Positions 27,201 through 36,506 are shown, counted from the stretch's first letter. The stretch is 40,759 nucleotides of DNA from Bacteroides sp. (GCA_017992695.1 JAGOOC010000025.1:1-40759), one strand, 5' to 3'. A program made the numbers and translations. The notes: generated from the letters alone by a model not told the origin.

Positions 27201-29657
27201 CTACTGAGGCAAACGCCTGTTTCGATAAACCACCCGTGCCACTACCAGTGTAATGAGCAGATACAGCCCGATAAGCAGGTGAACAGCCACCGGTGCTTCG
27301 GTACTTCCATACGAATGCAATCCTGCCAAGTAGTAATTGACTCCAAAATAGGTCATCAGCACGGCCGAAAGGGCATAGACAGACAAGATGGAAAAAGTAA
27401 GCATGGTGTTGAATCGAGGAATCAACCGAACGTGCAGCACAAGGGCGTAGACAATCATCGTAATCAGTGCCCAGGTCTCTTTCGGGTCCCATCCCCAATA
27501 GCGCCCCCACGATTCGTTGGCCCAAATGGCTCCAATGAAGGTTCCGGCAGTGAGCAGACAGAGCCCGATGGTGATACACATCTCATTGATAATGCGCAGC
27601 TCTTGCAGTTTTTGCTTCATTAGCGAAGTGCTTTTATTCACCGCCAACGTGCCAATGGTGAGGATGCCGATGAGAAAGCTAATGCCAAAGAACCCGTAAC
27701 TGGCGGTAATCACCGCTACATGAATCATCAGCCAATAAGATTGAAGCACCGGCACCAGCGGAGTAATCTCGGGGTCCATGGAGTTGAGGTTGGTCACAAA
27801 GAGAATAACACCTGCCAGAATGGTAGCCAACGACAGGGTAAGGGGCGAGCGACGAATAAAGAGCAATCCGCCCAATGCAGCAGCCCATGCCACATAGATC
27901 ATTGACTCGTAGGCATTGCTCCAGGGAGCCTGCCCCGATATGTACCACCGCAAACCGATGCCGGCCGTGTGCACCGCGAAGACAAGCACAGGCAGGCAGA
28001 TAAACACACGCCCGAACCACTTCCACCGACGATGATCGGGATAGAGCGTGCTAAAGATGAGCAGCAGCAATAACGCCACACCCACCATGAGATAGGCTTT
28101 GGAGGCATGTGCAAAGAGGTTAAGTCGGTTGTACCAAAGCTCCGCCTCGATGCGCCCTTCGTTGATGAGCGACTGATGAGCTTGTGCTCGCTGGTAGGTA
28201 TGTAGCATATCTACCACCTCCTGAGCAGGCGCATAGTTGCCGGTATGCTCAGCCTCAACAAGCTCTTGCATGTACCAACTAAATATTTTAGAGGCAAACA
28301 GAGAGTCGCGACCCGAAAAGGCAGAGAGGTCTTCGCCGGGTGTGTACCATTTGTGATTCGGATCGTCCTTCAAGGGCAGGATGTTGAGCATCTCTCCTTG
28401 CTGAAGTGCGTAGAAGATGTTGACCCGTTCGTCGAGTTTCAGCAGGTCTTTTTCTAACTTGGTGCGCTGCCGGGCGGGTTTCTCGTATAGTGTTTGTAGC
28501 GGAGTGGCGAGTTTATAATGGCCCTCATCATCGAATAGTGCACCAAAGGAGAGGTACTTTCCCTTTGTAGCATCACCCAAGAGCGTGTGTATCTCTTCGT
28601 TACCGATGCGAATAACAGGTTCGTGCTGCCACTGCTCAGGATTGGCTACGATGCCAAGAATCACTTGCGTACCACTGAGCCCATTGTAGGTATCGTCTCT
28701 ATAGAGCTTCCGCAGCAGTTTGGTGGCGTAGGTGTCCATCGGTTCGATGCGCCCACTGGCACACTGCACCAGCAGCTTGCCGCACTGACGGGCATGAGCT
28801 TCATTCACAGTAACGAGTGGAGGGGTGTTTGTTTGCGAATGCGCAGGTGCACTATTCACAGCGAGCAAAATGAGCAGCATCCCTGCTCCCGTTTTCAAGC
28901 GGTTGCCGGTTGGTGTTTTCAAGCGGTTGCCGGTTAGCGCTTTCAGTTGCCTGTTGAGCATGGCGAAGCGAGAAGATCGCCCCAAAAGCACCCACAAGAT
29001 GCCGACAAGCAGGATGAAGTAGCCTGTATAGGTAATCGTGCTTCCCGCCACATCGTGGTTTACGGTGAGCACCGTGCCCTGTTCGTCTTTATCGAACGAT
29101 GATTGGTAGAGTCGGTAACCCGCCTCTTGCACCACCTTGTTCATAGATACCGTTTCGGTACGTTTACCCTCGGCACCGCTGATCAGCACATGGCTCTCAT
29201 AGGCCGATGGGCTTTGCGAACCGGGATAGCGCAGTAGTTTGAAATCATTAAGCGTAATCTGAAAGGGAAGTGCGAATGTCTGTGACTGATCCATGCCGGG
29301 TTGCATACCGGGTTTTACGATCAGCATGGTGGAGGTCGTTTCACCTTCGCGCAGGTGGATAACGCCTTCGGTAGAGAAAGTGGCAGTGACCCATGCGCCG
29401 ATCAGTATGACGATGAACGCAAAGTGAAAAATCAACATGCCTATCTTCTTGCTCTTCTGTCGCAGCAACTTGGTGGCTACAGCGATGAAGTTGACAGCCA
29501 TCAGCAGTTGCAGCAGGTAGAAGCCGTAGTTGTTGTAGATAAGTTCTCGGGCAGTGACGCTGCCGTACTGTTTTTCGATAAAAGTAGCAACGGCCAGCAA
29601 AAGCGCATAGGCCAACAGCAAAGAAAGGGTAGTAACAAAAGATGATATTATTTTCAT
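27201..29657 (-). CDS. ccsBA: Fused ResB-CcsA cytochrome c biogenesis protein (system II)
   Basis: Attaches haem to CxxCH sites of exported c-type cytochromes (system II). The 818-residue chain has ResB/CcsB-type N-terminal membrane helices (about 5-27, 45-62, 74-94), a periplasmic middle region with a further helix, and a C-terminal CcsA half of about eight helices (from about 510). The CcsA haem-handling motif WGWDPKETWA is at 721-730, preceded by WANESWGRY. A 24-bp in-frame tandem duplication (28891-28938) gives a repeated TGNRLKT in the linker around residue 245. In many Bacteroidetes this gene sits next to nrfHA; here it follows, by 81 bp, a large haem protein, suggesting it serves that protein. 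Confidence 0.92.
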   Translation of the reverse strand: MKIISSFVTTLSLLLAYALLLAVATFIEKQYGSVTARELIYNNYGFYLLQLLMAVNFIAVATKLLRQKSKKIGMLIFHFAFIVILIGAWVTATFSTEGVIHLREGETTSTMLIVKPGMQPGMDQSQTFALPFQITLNDFKLLRYPGSQSPSAYESHVLISGAEGKRTETVSMNKVVQEAGYRLYQSSFDKDEQGTVLTVNHDVAGSTITYTGYFILLVGILWVLLGRSSRFAMLNRQLKALTGNRLKTPTGNRLKTGAGMLLILLAVNSAPAHSQTNTPPLVTVNEAHARQCGKLLVQCASGRIEPMDTYATKLLRKLYRDDTYNGLSGTQVILGIVANPEQWQHEPVIRIGNEEIHTLLGDATKGKYLSFGALFDDEGHYKLATPLQTLYEKPARQRTKLEKDLLKLDERVNIFYALQQGEMLNILPLKDDPNHKWYTPGEDLSAFSGRDSLFASKIFSWYMQELVEAEHTGNYAPAQEVVDMLHTYQRAQAHQSLINEGRIEAELWYNRLNLFAHASKAYLMVGVALLLLLIFSTLYPDHRRWKWFGRVFICLPVLVFAVHTAGIGLRWYISGQAPWSNAYESMIYVAWAAALGGLLFIRRSPLTLSLATILAGVILFVTNLNSMDPEITPLVPVLQSYWLMIHVAVITASYGFFGISFLIGILTIGTLAVNKSTSLMKQKLQELRIINEMCITIGLCLLTAGTFIGAIWANESWGRYWGWDPKETWALITMIVYALVLHVRLIPRFNTMLTFSILSVYALSAVLMTYFGVNYYLAGLHSYGSTEAPVAVHLLIGLYLLITLVVARVVYRNRRLPQ
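28891..28938. repeat. 24-bp in-frame tandem duplication inside the ResB-CcsA gene
   Basis: Copies 28891-28914 and 28915-28938 agree at 22 of 24 positions (both begin GTTTTCAAGCGGTTGCCGGT). A third, degenerate copy follows. The duplication keeps frame and falls in the linker between the ResB and periplasmic parts. Confidence 0.75.
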
Positions 29658-29686
29658 TTCGGGTAATGGGGATGACCGTTAAAAGC

Positions 29687-29727
29687 AGAAGGAGGGAGCG
29701 TGCATTGGAAAGCACACCCCCTCTTCT
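29687..29727 (-). other. Imperfect hairpin between the haem-protein gene and ResB-CcsA gene
   Basis: The arms 29687-29703 and 29712-29727 pair imperfectly around an 8-base loop. On the minus strand a short T-rich stretch follows. It could be an attenuator or an mRNA processing site that lowers expression of the maturation gene relative to the genes before it. Low certainty. Confidence 0.4.
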
Positions 29728-29738
29728 AGGATTGAATA

Positions 29739-32700
29739 TTAGTCTTCTATAATAAGCCTTACGCCTACGTTGAATACCGATTGCCAAGGATAAAACGCCT
29801 TGCGAGCTGCCGCAATGGCATGCTTAGGATGATCGATATACGAGCCTCCGCGCACCACTTTGCGTTCGCCTGTTCCTTGCAATTTCTCTTTGTAAGGATA
29901 GGGGAAGTAGTCGCTCCGTGTCCACTCGGCTACGTTTCCATGCATATCGTACAGACCAAATGCATTGGCAGTATATCCGCCACACTTGATCGGAAGCATC
30001 GCACCGTCATCTACACTCTCTTCTTTGGGATGATAGGTATAGTACGGATACACCCAACTGGTCTCTTTCACCGGTTGCGGATCGACACCCGACACTGCCA
30101 ATTTATTGAGTTGCTTATCGGCCAGGTTCTCCTTATCGCTAAAGTCGCTGTTGAGCGAACCGTACCAGAAATCGGTTTCGCTACCGGCACGACAGGCCCA
30201 CTCCCACTGCACCTCGGTAGGCAGGGTAATCTGCAAACCGGTTTTTCCGGATGCTTTCCGACAATACTCCATCGCTTCGTTGTAACTAACGCGTATGGCA
30301 GGTTGTTCGGGATTGTTGGCGGGGTAGCCCTCGTTTACGTGGTCCTTCCATTGCTGGTCGTAGAAACGTGAGTCGTGGTTGGGCAAGAAAGCTCTTACCT
30401 GTTCGTTGGTCAGCTCTGTTTCGCTCATCCAGAAGGCTTTCTTCACTTCGGCCTTGTGTTGCGGAGCATAGTTGGTATTGGCTTTGTTCTTACCCATGAC
30501 AAACTTGCCGGCAGGGATGCGAACGAAGGTAACCCGAACACCCGGAGCTACTTCGACCACTTTCTTTTCAGGGGTGCTTGCAACTGCTGTAAATGGGAAT
30601 CCTTTCACAGATACCTCTTTATAGGTTGTGGGCTTCTGTACAGGTTTCACCGGTTCGGCTTTCGGTTGATTACTCAAATAGGCGGCATACTCTTTCAGTT
30701 CTTTCTTCCAGTCGACAGCCGTTCCACCGGCGTATTTATCGGCCATCTGCATGCGTCGTTTGTACTGATCGTTACCTTCCCATTCGTCTAGATTTTCAAA
30801 AATCCCTTTATCGGGAGCATTGAAGTCGATCCAGTTGTACAACGTCTTCCACTCCTTATCGGTTAACTTTACGCCGTGGTGTCCGTTGCGTAACAATTGC
30901 AACAACGGGCTTACTTCGGCAAAGTATTCATAAGGCTTCAACACTTTCATACCTGCTTCGGGTCCCTGACGATGAACGAAAGGGTGAAGTGCCAAATAGC
31001 TTCGGCTATAAAGTTTAGGGTTCTTCTTGTCGTCATTGTCGCGACGTCCTCCTCTGAAATCGGTCTTTGATTTCTCGTTGTGACAAGCTACGCAAGCCCG
31101 ATCGAGCAGCGGCTGTATCTCAAGATCAAACGTAAAGGAGCGTACACCACCTTCGGGTGTCTTCATCGCATGAGGGGCTTTGGTGGAGGCAAGCACGCGT
31201 TTGGGCATAGGAACCTGATTCTGATCCTCGTGGCAACCTACACACGACACAGTTTCTCCGGGCATACCGGTAAACCAACTGCGCATCCACTGTATGGCAC
31301 GTCCTTCACTATCCAGCGGCTGCACCGATATAGGAGTGTTGGCAGGCACTTTGAAGATAACCGAGCCGTCCTCTTCTACGGGTACCTCGCCCAATTTACG
31401 TTTAATGTCCCAACCACTCTGTACACCCTGCGCCGTGTGATCTGAAGGAGATTTGAGGTAGGCATACTCATAGGTGAACACACGCAGTTTCTTCACCGTT
31501 CCACGGGGTACACCGGGCAGCCCTTCGCCTTCGTAAATATCTTGTATAAAGACGGTCGCTTCTTTCTCTTCGGCTTTGGTTTTATCAGGAATAGCCGGAG
31601 GAATGGTTGTTTTGCGCAACGGAATGGCATGAATCAACCCTTCACCTTCAGATTGGGCAATGAGTGTCATGTTATCGTATATATCGACCAGGTAAAGCCC
31701 CCACAACGAAGTAGGACTGTGCTTCATCGAAACCAAGAAGTAATCATTGTCTACCGGATAGGGTTTTACAAACTGTGGCCACACACCGTCGACCAGTCCA
31801 TCTTTGACCAACGGAATAATGGGGCGATTGCGGAAAGGAATTTCTTGAATCATACCTTTCTCTTCTTTGCGATTCTTGGCGGGGTCGAAGATAATCATTC
31901 GTCCCGAGCGCACTACGCCATGGTGGCCCGATATAATTCCAACGAAACGCGTTGAGTGATTGGGCAACGGCTGCATGTCGAAAATAGCGTTCGGAAACAC
32001 CGATCCGCTGCCGTAAAGGGCTTTCTGTTCGGTTCCATCGGGGTTCATGTGCATCACAAAGCGCGAGAAGTAGTGCGTAAGGTCTGTATACTCCCAACGG
32101 GTGTACATCACTTTGCCGTTGTGCATCATCACCGGCCCCCAGTTAGCGTCCTGATCGAAAGTAAGGCGGCGCATCTCTTGGGTTTTCGGATCGTACAAAC
32201 AAAGATTACCTACTTGATCGCTTCCGTTGACACAGGGCACGCCCTGACCGCCTACGTTCGACAACACCGCAATCTTTCCGTTCGGAAGATAGCAGGCATC
32301 AAAATAGTCTAAGTCCTCTTTGGATCCGTTGGTGATCTGCTTCAGGTTTTTTCCGTCCACACCCACTTCATATACTTGCCAGTGGTGCTCTCCGGGTTCG
32401 TTCATCGTGAACATGAGGCGATCGGCATTCCAATGGAGGCGCAAATCGGGCACAGAGGATCCGTTCGTGGGTTTAAAGATGGTTCGAGTGGTGGGCTCAC
32501 CTTTCAAGTTACCCATCTCGATAATCTCCGCATCAAACTTGTCTCTACGAGCCGAAGTCTGGTTGCTCCAGTTGTTGGGTGGTGTTCCCATTTGTGAAGG
32601 ATTCATTTTGCGGGCATTTTCTCCCGTCTTGTAGCGAGCAAGAATAATGCGATCGAGCCCCGGATGCGACAGAAGAATCTCTCGCTTCAACAAGATAGCT

Positions 32701-33011
32701 CGTTTGGCTGCTGCAACCGCCGATGGTTGAGAGGCATCAATCCCTCCGAAACCTTTATTGACCAGCGACTTTAATTCAGTTAGTTTAGCTTGATTGCCGG
32801 TGGCGTCATATCCTTTCATCTGCTTCAGGTGCTGATAAGAGGCATCAATGGCAGGTAAGTTAATGAGCGAGATCTGTTCTTTGAGGTCGGCCAGTTCGAT
32901 CGAGTCTGTTTTACACGCTTGCTTGTTCGGAGCGTTGGCAGACGGCTTCTTGCTTTGGGCAGATAGCATCACTGACACGATGCACAGAAGCATGAATAGT
33001 TTGTTTCTCAT
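29739..33011 (-). CDS. Secreted di-haem HzsA-like protein fused to an FGE/SUMF1-like domain
   Basis: Very large exported protein of 1090 residues with a signal peptide (MRNKLFMLLCIVSVMLSAQ). Residues about 180-560 hold propeller-like repeats and a segment (IYEGEGLPGVPRGTVKKLRV) typical of proteins related to the alpha subunit of hydrazine synthase. Two c-type haem sites follow: CVGCH (Cys590, Cys593, His594) and CVACH (Cys640, Cys643, His644). The C-terminus from about 825 is a formylglycine-generating-enzyme (SUMF1) fold domain (IPAGKFVMG, LPTEVQWEWACRAG, GLYDMHGNVAEW, VVRGGSY). The Cys pair of true FGE is absent: SYIDH stands where Cys is expected, so it is not a sulfatase activator of the usual kind. 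Its ATG overlaps the propeller gene's stop by one base. Relation to hydrazine synthase is by fold family; I do not claim hydrazine chemistry. Confidence 0.85.
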   Translation of the reverse strand: MRNKLFMLLCIVSVMLSAQSKKPSANAPNKQACKTDSIELADLKEQISLINLPAIDASYQHLKQMKGYDATGNQAKLTELKSLVNKGFGGIDASQPSAVAAAKRAILLKREILLSHPGLDRIILARYKTGENARKMNPSQMGTPPNNWSNQTSARRDKFDAEIIEMGNLKGEPTTRTIFKPTNGSSVPDLRLHWNADRLMFTMNEPGEHHWQVYEVGVDGKNLKQITNGSKEDLDYFDACYLPNGKIAVLSNVGGQGVPCVNGSDQVGNLCLYDPKTQEMRRLTFDQDANWGPVMMHNGKVMYTRWEYTDLTHYFSRFVMHMNPDGTEQKALYGSGSVFPNAIFDMQPLPNHSTRFVGIISGHHGVVRSGRMIIFDPAKNRKEEKGMIQEIPFRNRPIIPLVKDGLVDGVWPQFVKPYPVDNDYFLVSMKHSPTSLWGLYLVDIYDNMTLIAQSEGEGLIHAIPLRKTTIPPAIPDKTKAEEKEATVFIQDIYEGEGLPGVPRGTVKKLRVFTYEYAYLKSPSDHTAQGVQSGWDIKRKLGEVPVEEDGSVIFKVPANTPISVQPLDSEGRAIQWMRSWFTGMPGETVSCVGCHEDQNQVPMPKRVLASTKAPHAMKTPEGGVRSFTFDLEIQPLLDRACVACHNEKSKTDFRGGRRDNDDKKNPKLYSRSYLALHPFVHRQGPEAGMKVLKPYEYFAEVSPLLQLLRNGHHGVKLTDKEWKTLYNWIDFNAPDKGIFENLDEWEGNDQYKRRMQMADKYAGGTAVDWKKELKEYAAYLSNQPKAEPVKPVQKPTTYKEVSVKGFPFTAVASTPEKKVVEVAPGVRVTFVRIPAGKFVMGKNKANTNYAPQHKAEVKKAFWMSETELTNEQVRAFLPNHDSRFYDQQWKDHVNEGYPANNPEQPAIRVSYNEAMEYCRKASGKTGLQITLPTEVQWEWACRAGSETDFWYGSLNSDFSDKENLADKQLNKLAVSGVDPQPVKETSWVYPYYTYHPKEESVDDGAMLPIKCGGYTANAFGLYDMHGNVAEWTRSDYFPYPYKEKLQGTGERKVVRGGSYIDHPKHAIAAARKAFYPWQSVFNVGVRLIIED

Positions 33012-33946
33012 TATTTAGTAGATTGTTTAATTTGTTTTTTCAACTGCTTAGACAAAGGATATACGGATACTGCCGAGATCCTTCCTATTTCTTTGTTCTC
33101 CTTGAGTTTCCACACCACCCGGTTATCAGTATCTATTTCCAATAAAGCGGGTTGGATGGTTTGGTTCTTCTTGAGGTGACCGTTCCAGTTACAAACCAGA
33201 AGGTGCCCGTTATTGAGCGCTTCGATCTGTGCCACAAAATTCAATTCGCATCCGGATGTGACGATGTTCTCATTGGTTACTTCGTGCAGCATGGTTCCGC
33301 TTCTACGGTCTATCTCCACATAACTACGCGCATCACCACAACCTACAATCAAATTACCATTGGACCGCTCAAGAACCGAGAAGGGATTTCCCTTTACACT
33401 CCATCGGTTGAGCTCTTTGCCCTGCTTATCTAACTCGATAACGGCAGCTTTGCCCATCAACGGAACAAGGTAAGTACCTTTCTTCGATTTAATAGCCTGA
33501 CGATACTGTCCATGTACCTGAGAGATGCCTGTTTCAAACGCTATTTCATGGCGCACCACTCCTTTGGCATTCAGCTCAATGAGCCGTGCAGGATTGCCGC
33601 AATAACCCAATAGGAATCCACCATTAGGAAGGATGGTAGCAGTGAACAGTTCTGTACCTGCCGGCGAGGGGTAATCCCACAACACGTCGTGTTTCAGGTT
33701 AATGAGCTTGGCTCCTTGCTTGTAAGAGTAGAGAACGTTGCCACCTGAATTGGCAGCTACGGCATTGCACTCTTCACCATCGCCGAGCTCATGACTCCAA
33801 AGAACAGCCGCACTTTCTTTCTCAATAAGCGCTATTTTATTCCAGCCCGAGCCACCCACCAAGAGGTAATTCTCTTGGGCGGGAAGCATCGTAGCTACCA
33901 GTAATCCGAATGAAATGAGTATTTTCTTCATTTGGGGAATGTTCAT
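33011..33946 (-). CDS. Secreted beta-propeller protein (PQQ/YVTN-like repeats)
   Basis: Exported beta-propeller of about 311 residues. The repeats alternate WxxxLGDGEECNAV-type and DxxGxVxW-type strands (for example KLINLKHDVLWDYP, VIELDKQGKELNRWSV, LLEIDTDNRVVWKL), as in PQQ- and YVTN-like propellers. The signal peptide starts at MKKILISFGLLVATMLPAQ, so translation may begin at 33931 rather than the first ATG at 33946. It follows the LsrF-like gene by 7 bp and touches the HzsA-like gene by one base (TAATG), pointing to tight coupling and possibly to a complex with that haem protein. No catalytic residues can be assigned. Confidence 0.8.
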   Translation of the reverse strand: MNIPQMKKILISFGLLVATMLPAQENYLLVGGSGWNKIALIEKESAAVLWSHELGDGEECNAVAANSGGNVLYSYKQGAKLINLKHDVLWDYPSPAGTELFTATILPNGGFLLGYCGNPARLIELNAKGVVRHEIAFETGISQVHGQYRQAIKSKKGTYLVPLMGKAAVIELDKQGKELNRWSVKGNPFSVLERSNGNLIVGCGDARSYVEIDRRSGTMLHEVTNENIVTSGCELNFVAQIEALNNGHLLVCNWNGHLKKNQTIQPALLEIDTDNRVVWKLKENKEIGRISAVSVYPLSKQLKKQIKQSTK

Positions 33947-33953
33947 TAGGTAT

Positions 33954-34826
33954 TTACTTCTTCAGGTCGTTGAACATTTCGAATGCCTTATTCGCATCCA
34001 GCCCTTCATGAACAACGGCATGAACGGCTTGAATCATGGCTATCGGGTATTCACTTTGGAACACATTGCGCCCCATGTCTACACCGGCTGCACCGTCATT
34101 GATGGCACGGTAGCAAAGCTCCAATGCTTCCAGCTCGGGAAGTTTCTTTCCGCCGGCTATAACTACCGGTACGGGACAGGCTGCTACCACGTTAGAGAAT
34201 CCTTCGCAATAGTAGGTTTTCACGATGTTTGCACCATTCTCGGCAGCTACGCGCGAAGCAAGGCCGAAGTAGCGTGAATCACGCTCCATATCTTTACCCA
34301 CTGCCGTTACTCCCATCACCGGAATACCGTATTTGGCACCCTGATTGGCTGCATGAAACAGGTTAGCAATGGTTTTAGCTTCCATTCTGGGGTCGCCTAT
34401 CGCCAGCATCACTGCCATAGCCGATACGTTCATACGAATCGCATCTTCAATGTCGATAACGACATTGTCATTCAGTTCAGTAAGAATAGTAGAACCGGCA
34501 TCTGCACGAAGACAGATAGGCTTGTTAATGTTTGCCGGCACAGAGGTTTGTAAAATACCACGGCTACACATCAAGCAATCGGCATACTCCATCAAAGGGG
34601 TAATGGTAAGGTCAATGCGCTCGAGACCGGAAGTCGGTCCCATGATAAAGCCATGGTCGAACGCCAACATAACCGTCTTTCCGGTTTTCGCATTGAAAAT
34701 ACGGGTCAATCGGTCTTTCATTCCCCAACCCAGGTGACTAGCCCCCTTGATGTGGAATGCTTGGTTTTGTACGGCAATGTCTGTATTGAATCTACTGCCT
34801 TCTCTTAAATCATCTAAATCTGCCAT
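33954..34826 (-). CDS. lsrF: LsrF-like 3-hydroxy-5-phosphonooxypentane-2,4-dione thiolase
   Basis: Class I (Schiff-base) aldolase-fold enzyme. In the Lsr pathway LsrF transfers an acetyl group from 3-hydroxy-2,4-pentadione-5-phosphate to CoA, giving DHAP and acetyl-CoA. The match to E. coli LsrF is close from memory along the whole 290 residues: start MADLDDL, KTGKTVMLAFDHG, GVTAVGKDMERDSRYF, VVIAGGKKLPE and GVDMGRNVFQS. The Schiff-base lysine is Lys203 in IVKTYYCEG, the same number as in E. coli. It lies between DhaL and the beta-propeller gene. No lsrK, lsrG or lsrB is seen, so the route to its substrate must differ. A DhnA-type aldolase with another substrate is the main alternative. Confidence 0.88.
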   Translation of the reverse strand: MADLDDLREGSRFNTDIAVQNQAFHIKGASHLGWGMKDRLTRIFNAKTGKTVMLAFDHGFIMGPTSGLERIDLTITPLMEYADCLMCSRGILQTSVPANINKPICLRADAGSTILTELNDNVVIDIEDAIRMNVSAMAVMLAIGDPRMEAKTIANLFHAANQGAKYGIPVMGVTAVGKDMERDSRYFGLASRVAAENGANIVKTYYCEGFSNVVAACPVPVVIAGGKKLPELEALELCYRAINDGAAGVDMGRNVFQSEYPIAMIQAVHAVVHEGLDANKAFEMFNDLKK

Positions 34827-34862
34827 TATTTCTTTATTTAAATCTTATGAATATGTAATAAC

Positions 34863-35486
34863 TTAGAGCGTCGTAGCAAATGAGTGAAACATACACGCCC
34901 AGGAGGTCGCTCCTGCGTCGGGATGTCCGATGGTCTTATCACCCAAGTTACGTGCTCTGCCAAAGTTAGCTTTCATGGGAATGGTCTCTTCGACACCTTT
35001 CAATGCAGCCTGAGCGGCCAGTTGCAGCAGCTCCTGCACATCGTTTGAGTGGCTTGCCTCCATCGCTTCTACAGCAGGGATGAGGGCATCCATCATCGTT
35101 TTATCTCCGCGTTTGGCTTTGGTATTTTTGCTAACTCCTTCGAGCCCACCGCGAAACATGGTGGTTACTTGACGTGCATCTATCGCAGTTGCAGCAGGCA
35201 CACAGTCGCTCATCCCCAGCAAAAAACCACCCAAAAGAGTAGAAGTCGAACCGCTTGTTTCGAGCATCACACCAAAGCCTATGTCTGCCAAAAGAGTTTT
35301 GAAGTCTTTACCGTTTGTATCCGATTTGGCTATCACTTGAAAAGCAGTAGAGATGGCTTCACCATGGTCGCCATCCCCAAGGATGGCGTCCAGTTGTGAG
35401 AACTCATCGGCTCGTTGAGTAATATTCTTTGCCGCATTTTCAATCATTCGTTGAAAATCATTAATGGTTAGTTTTTCCATTTCCAT
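34863..35486 (-). CDS. dhaL: Dihydroxyacetone kinase subunit L (nucleotide-binding)
   Basis: ADP/ATP-binding subunit that acts with DhaK to phosphorylate DHA-like ketones. The eight-helix DhaL barrel is recognisable, and the three metal-binding aspartates sit in LDAILGDGDHGEA (Asp33, Asp38, Asp40). Further family marks are GSTSTLLGGF, MFRGGLEGV, RGDKTMMDALIPAVEA and the end NLGDKTIGHPDAGATSW. Length of 207 residues is normal. Start at 35486 or 35480 (MEMEKL). It lies 5 bp after dhaK. No DhaM or PTS phosphocarrier is in the window, so it may be an ATP-dependent pair or use a carrier coded elsewhere; this is undecided. Confidence 0.93.
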   Translation of the reverse strand: MEMEKLTINDFQRMIENAAKNITQRADEFSQLDAILGDGDHGEAISTAFQVIAKSDTNGKDFKTLLADIGFGVMLETSGSTSTLLGGFLLGMSDCVPAATAIDARQVTTMFRGGLEGVSKNTKAKRGDKTMMDALIPAVEAMEASHSNDVQELLQLAAQAALKGVEETIPMKANFGRARNLGDKTIGHPDAGATSWACMFHSFATTL

Positions 35487-35491
35487 GCTAA

Positions 35492-36502
35492 TTAACGGGT
35501 CCAGTAAGGAGCTTTTGAGGGATAATTCTTCAGATAATCTACATGATCAGCATCTAGCTTGGCAAGAATCATCTGGAAACCGGCTTGCTCTTGCACCGTG
35601 AGCAGTTCGCCTGCATAACCGTCTACTATCTCGACACCAGCTGCTTCGAGTTGTTTGGCAGCAGCCCGATAAACAATGAGTTGCTCCATCAGGGTGGTCG
35701 CTCCTACCCCGTTGATGTATAGCACCACTTGATCACCTTTGGCAACCTGTAATTTGCTCATCAGCTGAGTAACGATGTACGTTGCTGTTTCATCGGCCGA
35801 AACCAAGGGTTGTGAACCTCCTGCACCAGCTTCGCCATGTTGGCCCATACCGATCTGCATCATTCCTTCGGGAAGCGAAGTAATGACTGCTCCGTTTTGG
35901 GGATGTGTGCAACTGCGCATGGCTACGGCAAGGGTAGCAATGTTAGCATTGAGTCGCTCGCCTATCTCTACAATCTCTTCCAAAGATTTACCGGCTTCGG
36001 CAGCAGCACCCAACACTTTATACATCACCACAGCACCTGCCAAACCGCGTCTGTCGTCATCGGCAGCATCCAATCCGGCAGATATGTCATCGTGGGTCAT
36101 GATGGAAGCGATCTTGATGCCCGAACGTTCGGCCAATTGTTTGGCCATATTGCCGCTCATCACATCGCCCGAGTGGTTCAACACCAGCATCAGGATACCT
36201 GCCTCGCGCTTCATGAGTTGCAGTCCTTGAAAGAGGCGTTGAGCACCGGGAGCGGCAAAGATATCGCCTACTACCGAGCAGTCTAACATGCCCTCTCCTA
36301 CAAATCCGCTAACAGCCGGCTCATGACCTGACCCTCCGAATGCTACAATGGCTACTTTCTTTTCATCCTTAGGTTGTGCGCGCACAACGATGTTTTCGGA
36401 AGCCAACTTCACTTTATCCTTAAAGGCCATTACATAACCCTCCAGCAATTCTGCTGTAATATTCTCGGTTTCGTTTATAAATTTTGTTTTCATCAGCATC
36501 AT
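35492..36502 (-). CDS. dhaK: Dihydroxyacetone kinase subunit K (substrate-binding)
   Basis: Subunit that binds short ketones covalently as a hemiaminal. GGSGHEPAVSGFVGEGMLD (residues 56-74 from the start at 36502) and GDIFAAP are classic DhaK motifs. The substrate-binding histidine lies in GMGQHGEAGAGG (His222). The C-terminus ends KAPYWTR, close to the family's usual end. Three nearby ATGs (36502, 36499, 36493) are possible; the third (MKTKFINE) resembles most family starts. Dihydroxyacetone is the known substrate of E. coli DhaK, but related enzymes act on erythrulose, apulose and similar ketones. The adjacent LsrF-like gene makes a pentanedione plausible here. It is 5 bp before dhaL and 4 bp after the VOC gene. 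Confidence 0.94.
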   Translation of the reverse strand: MMLMKTKFINETENITAELLEGYVMAFKDKVKLASENIVVRAQPKDEKKVAIVAFGGSGHEPAVSGFVGEGMLDCSVVGDIFAAPGAQRLFQGLQLMKREAGILMLVLNHSGDVMSGNMAKQLAERSGIKIASIMTHDDISAGLDAADDDRRGLAGAVVMYKVLGAAAEAGKSLEEIVEIGERLNANIATLAVAMRSCTHPQNGAVITSLPEGMMQIGMGQHGEAGAGGSQPLVSADETATYIVTQLMSKLQVAKGDQVVLYINGVGATTLMEQLIVYRAAAKQLEAAGVEIVDGYAGELLTVQEQAGFQMILAKLDADHVDYLKNYPSKAPYWTR

Positions 36503-36506
36503 TCTT

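Noticed and set aside
29739-33011. Catalytic sulfatase-activating enzyme
   Set aside because: The FGE-type domain lacks the cysteine pair and no sulfatase gene is in the window.
29739-33011. Hydrazine synthase activity (anammox-type)
   Set aside because: Similarity is to a broad fold family only; the beta/gamma subunits and other anammox genes are absent, and the organism looks like an anaerobic Bacteroidales.
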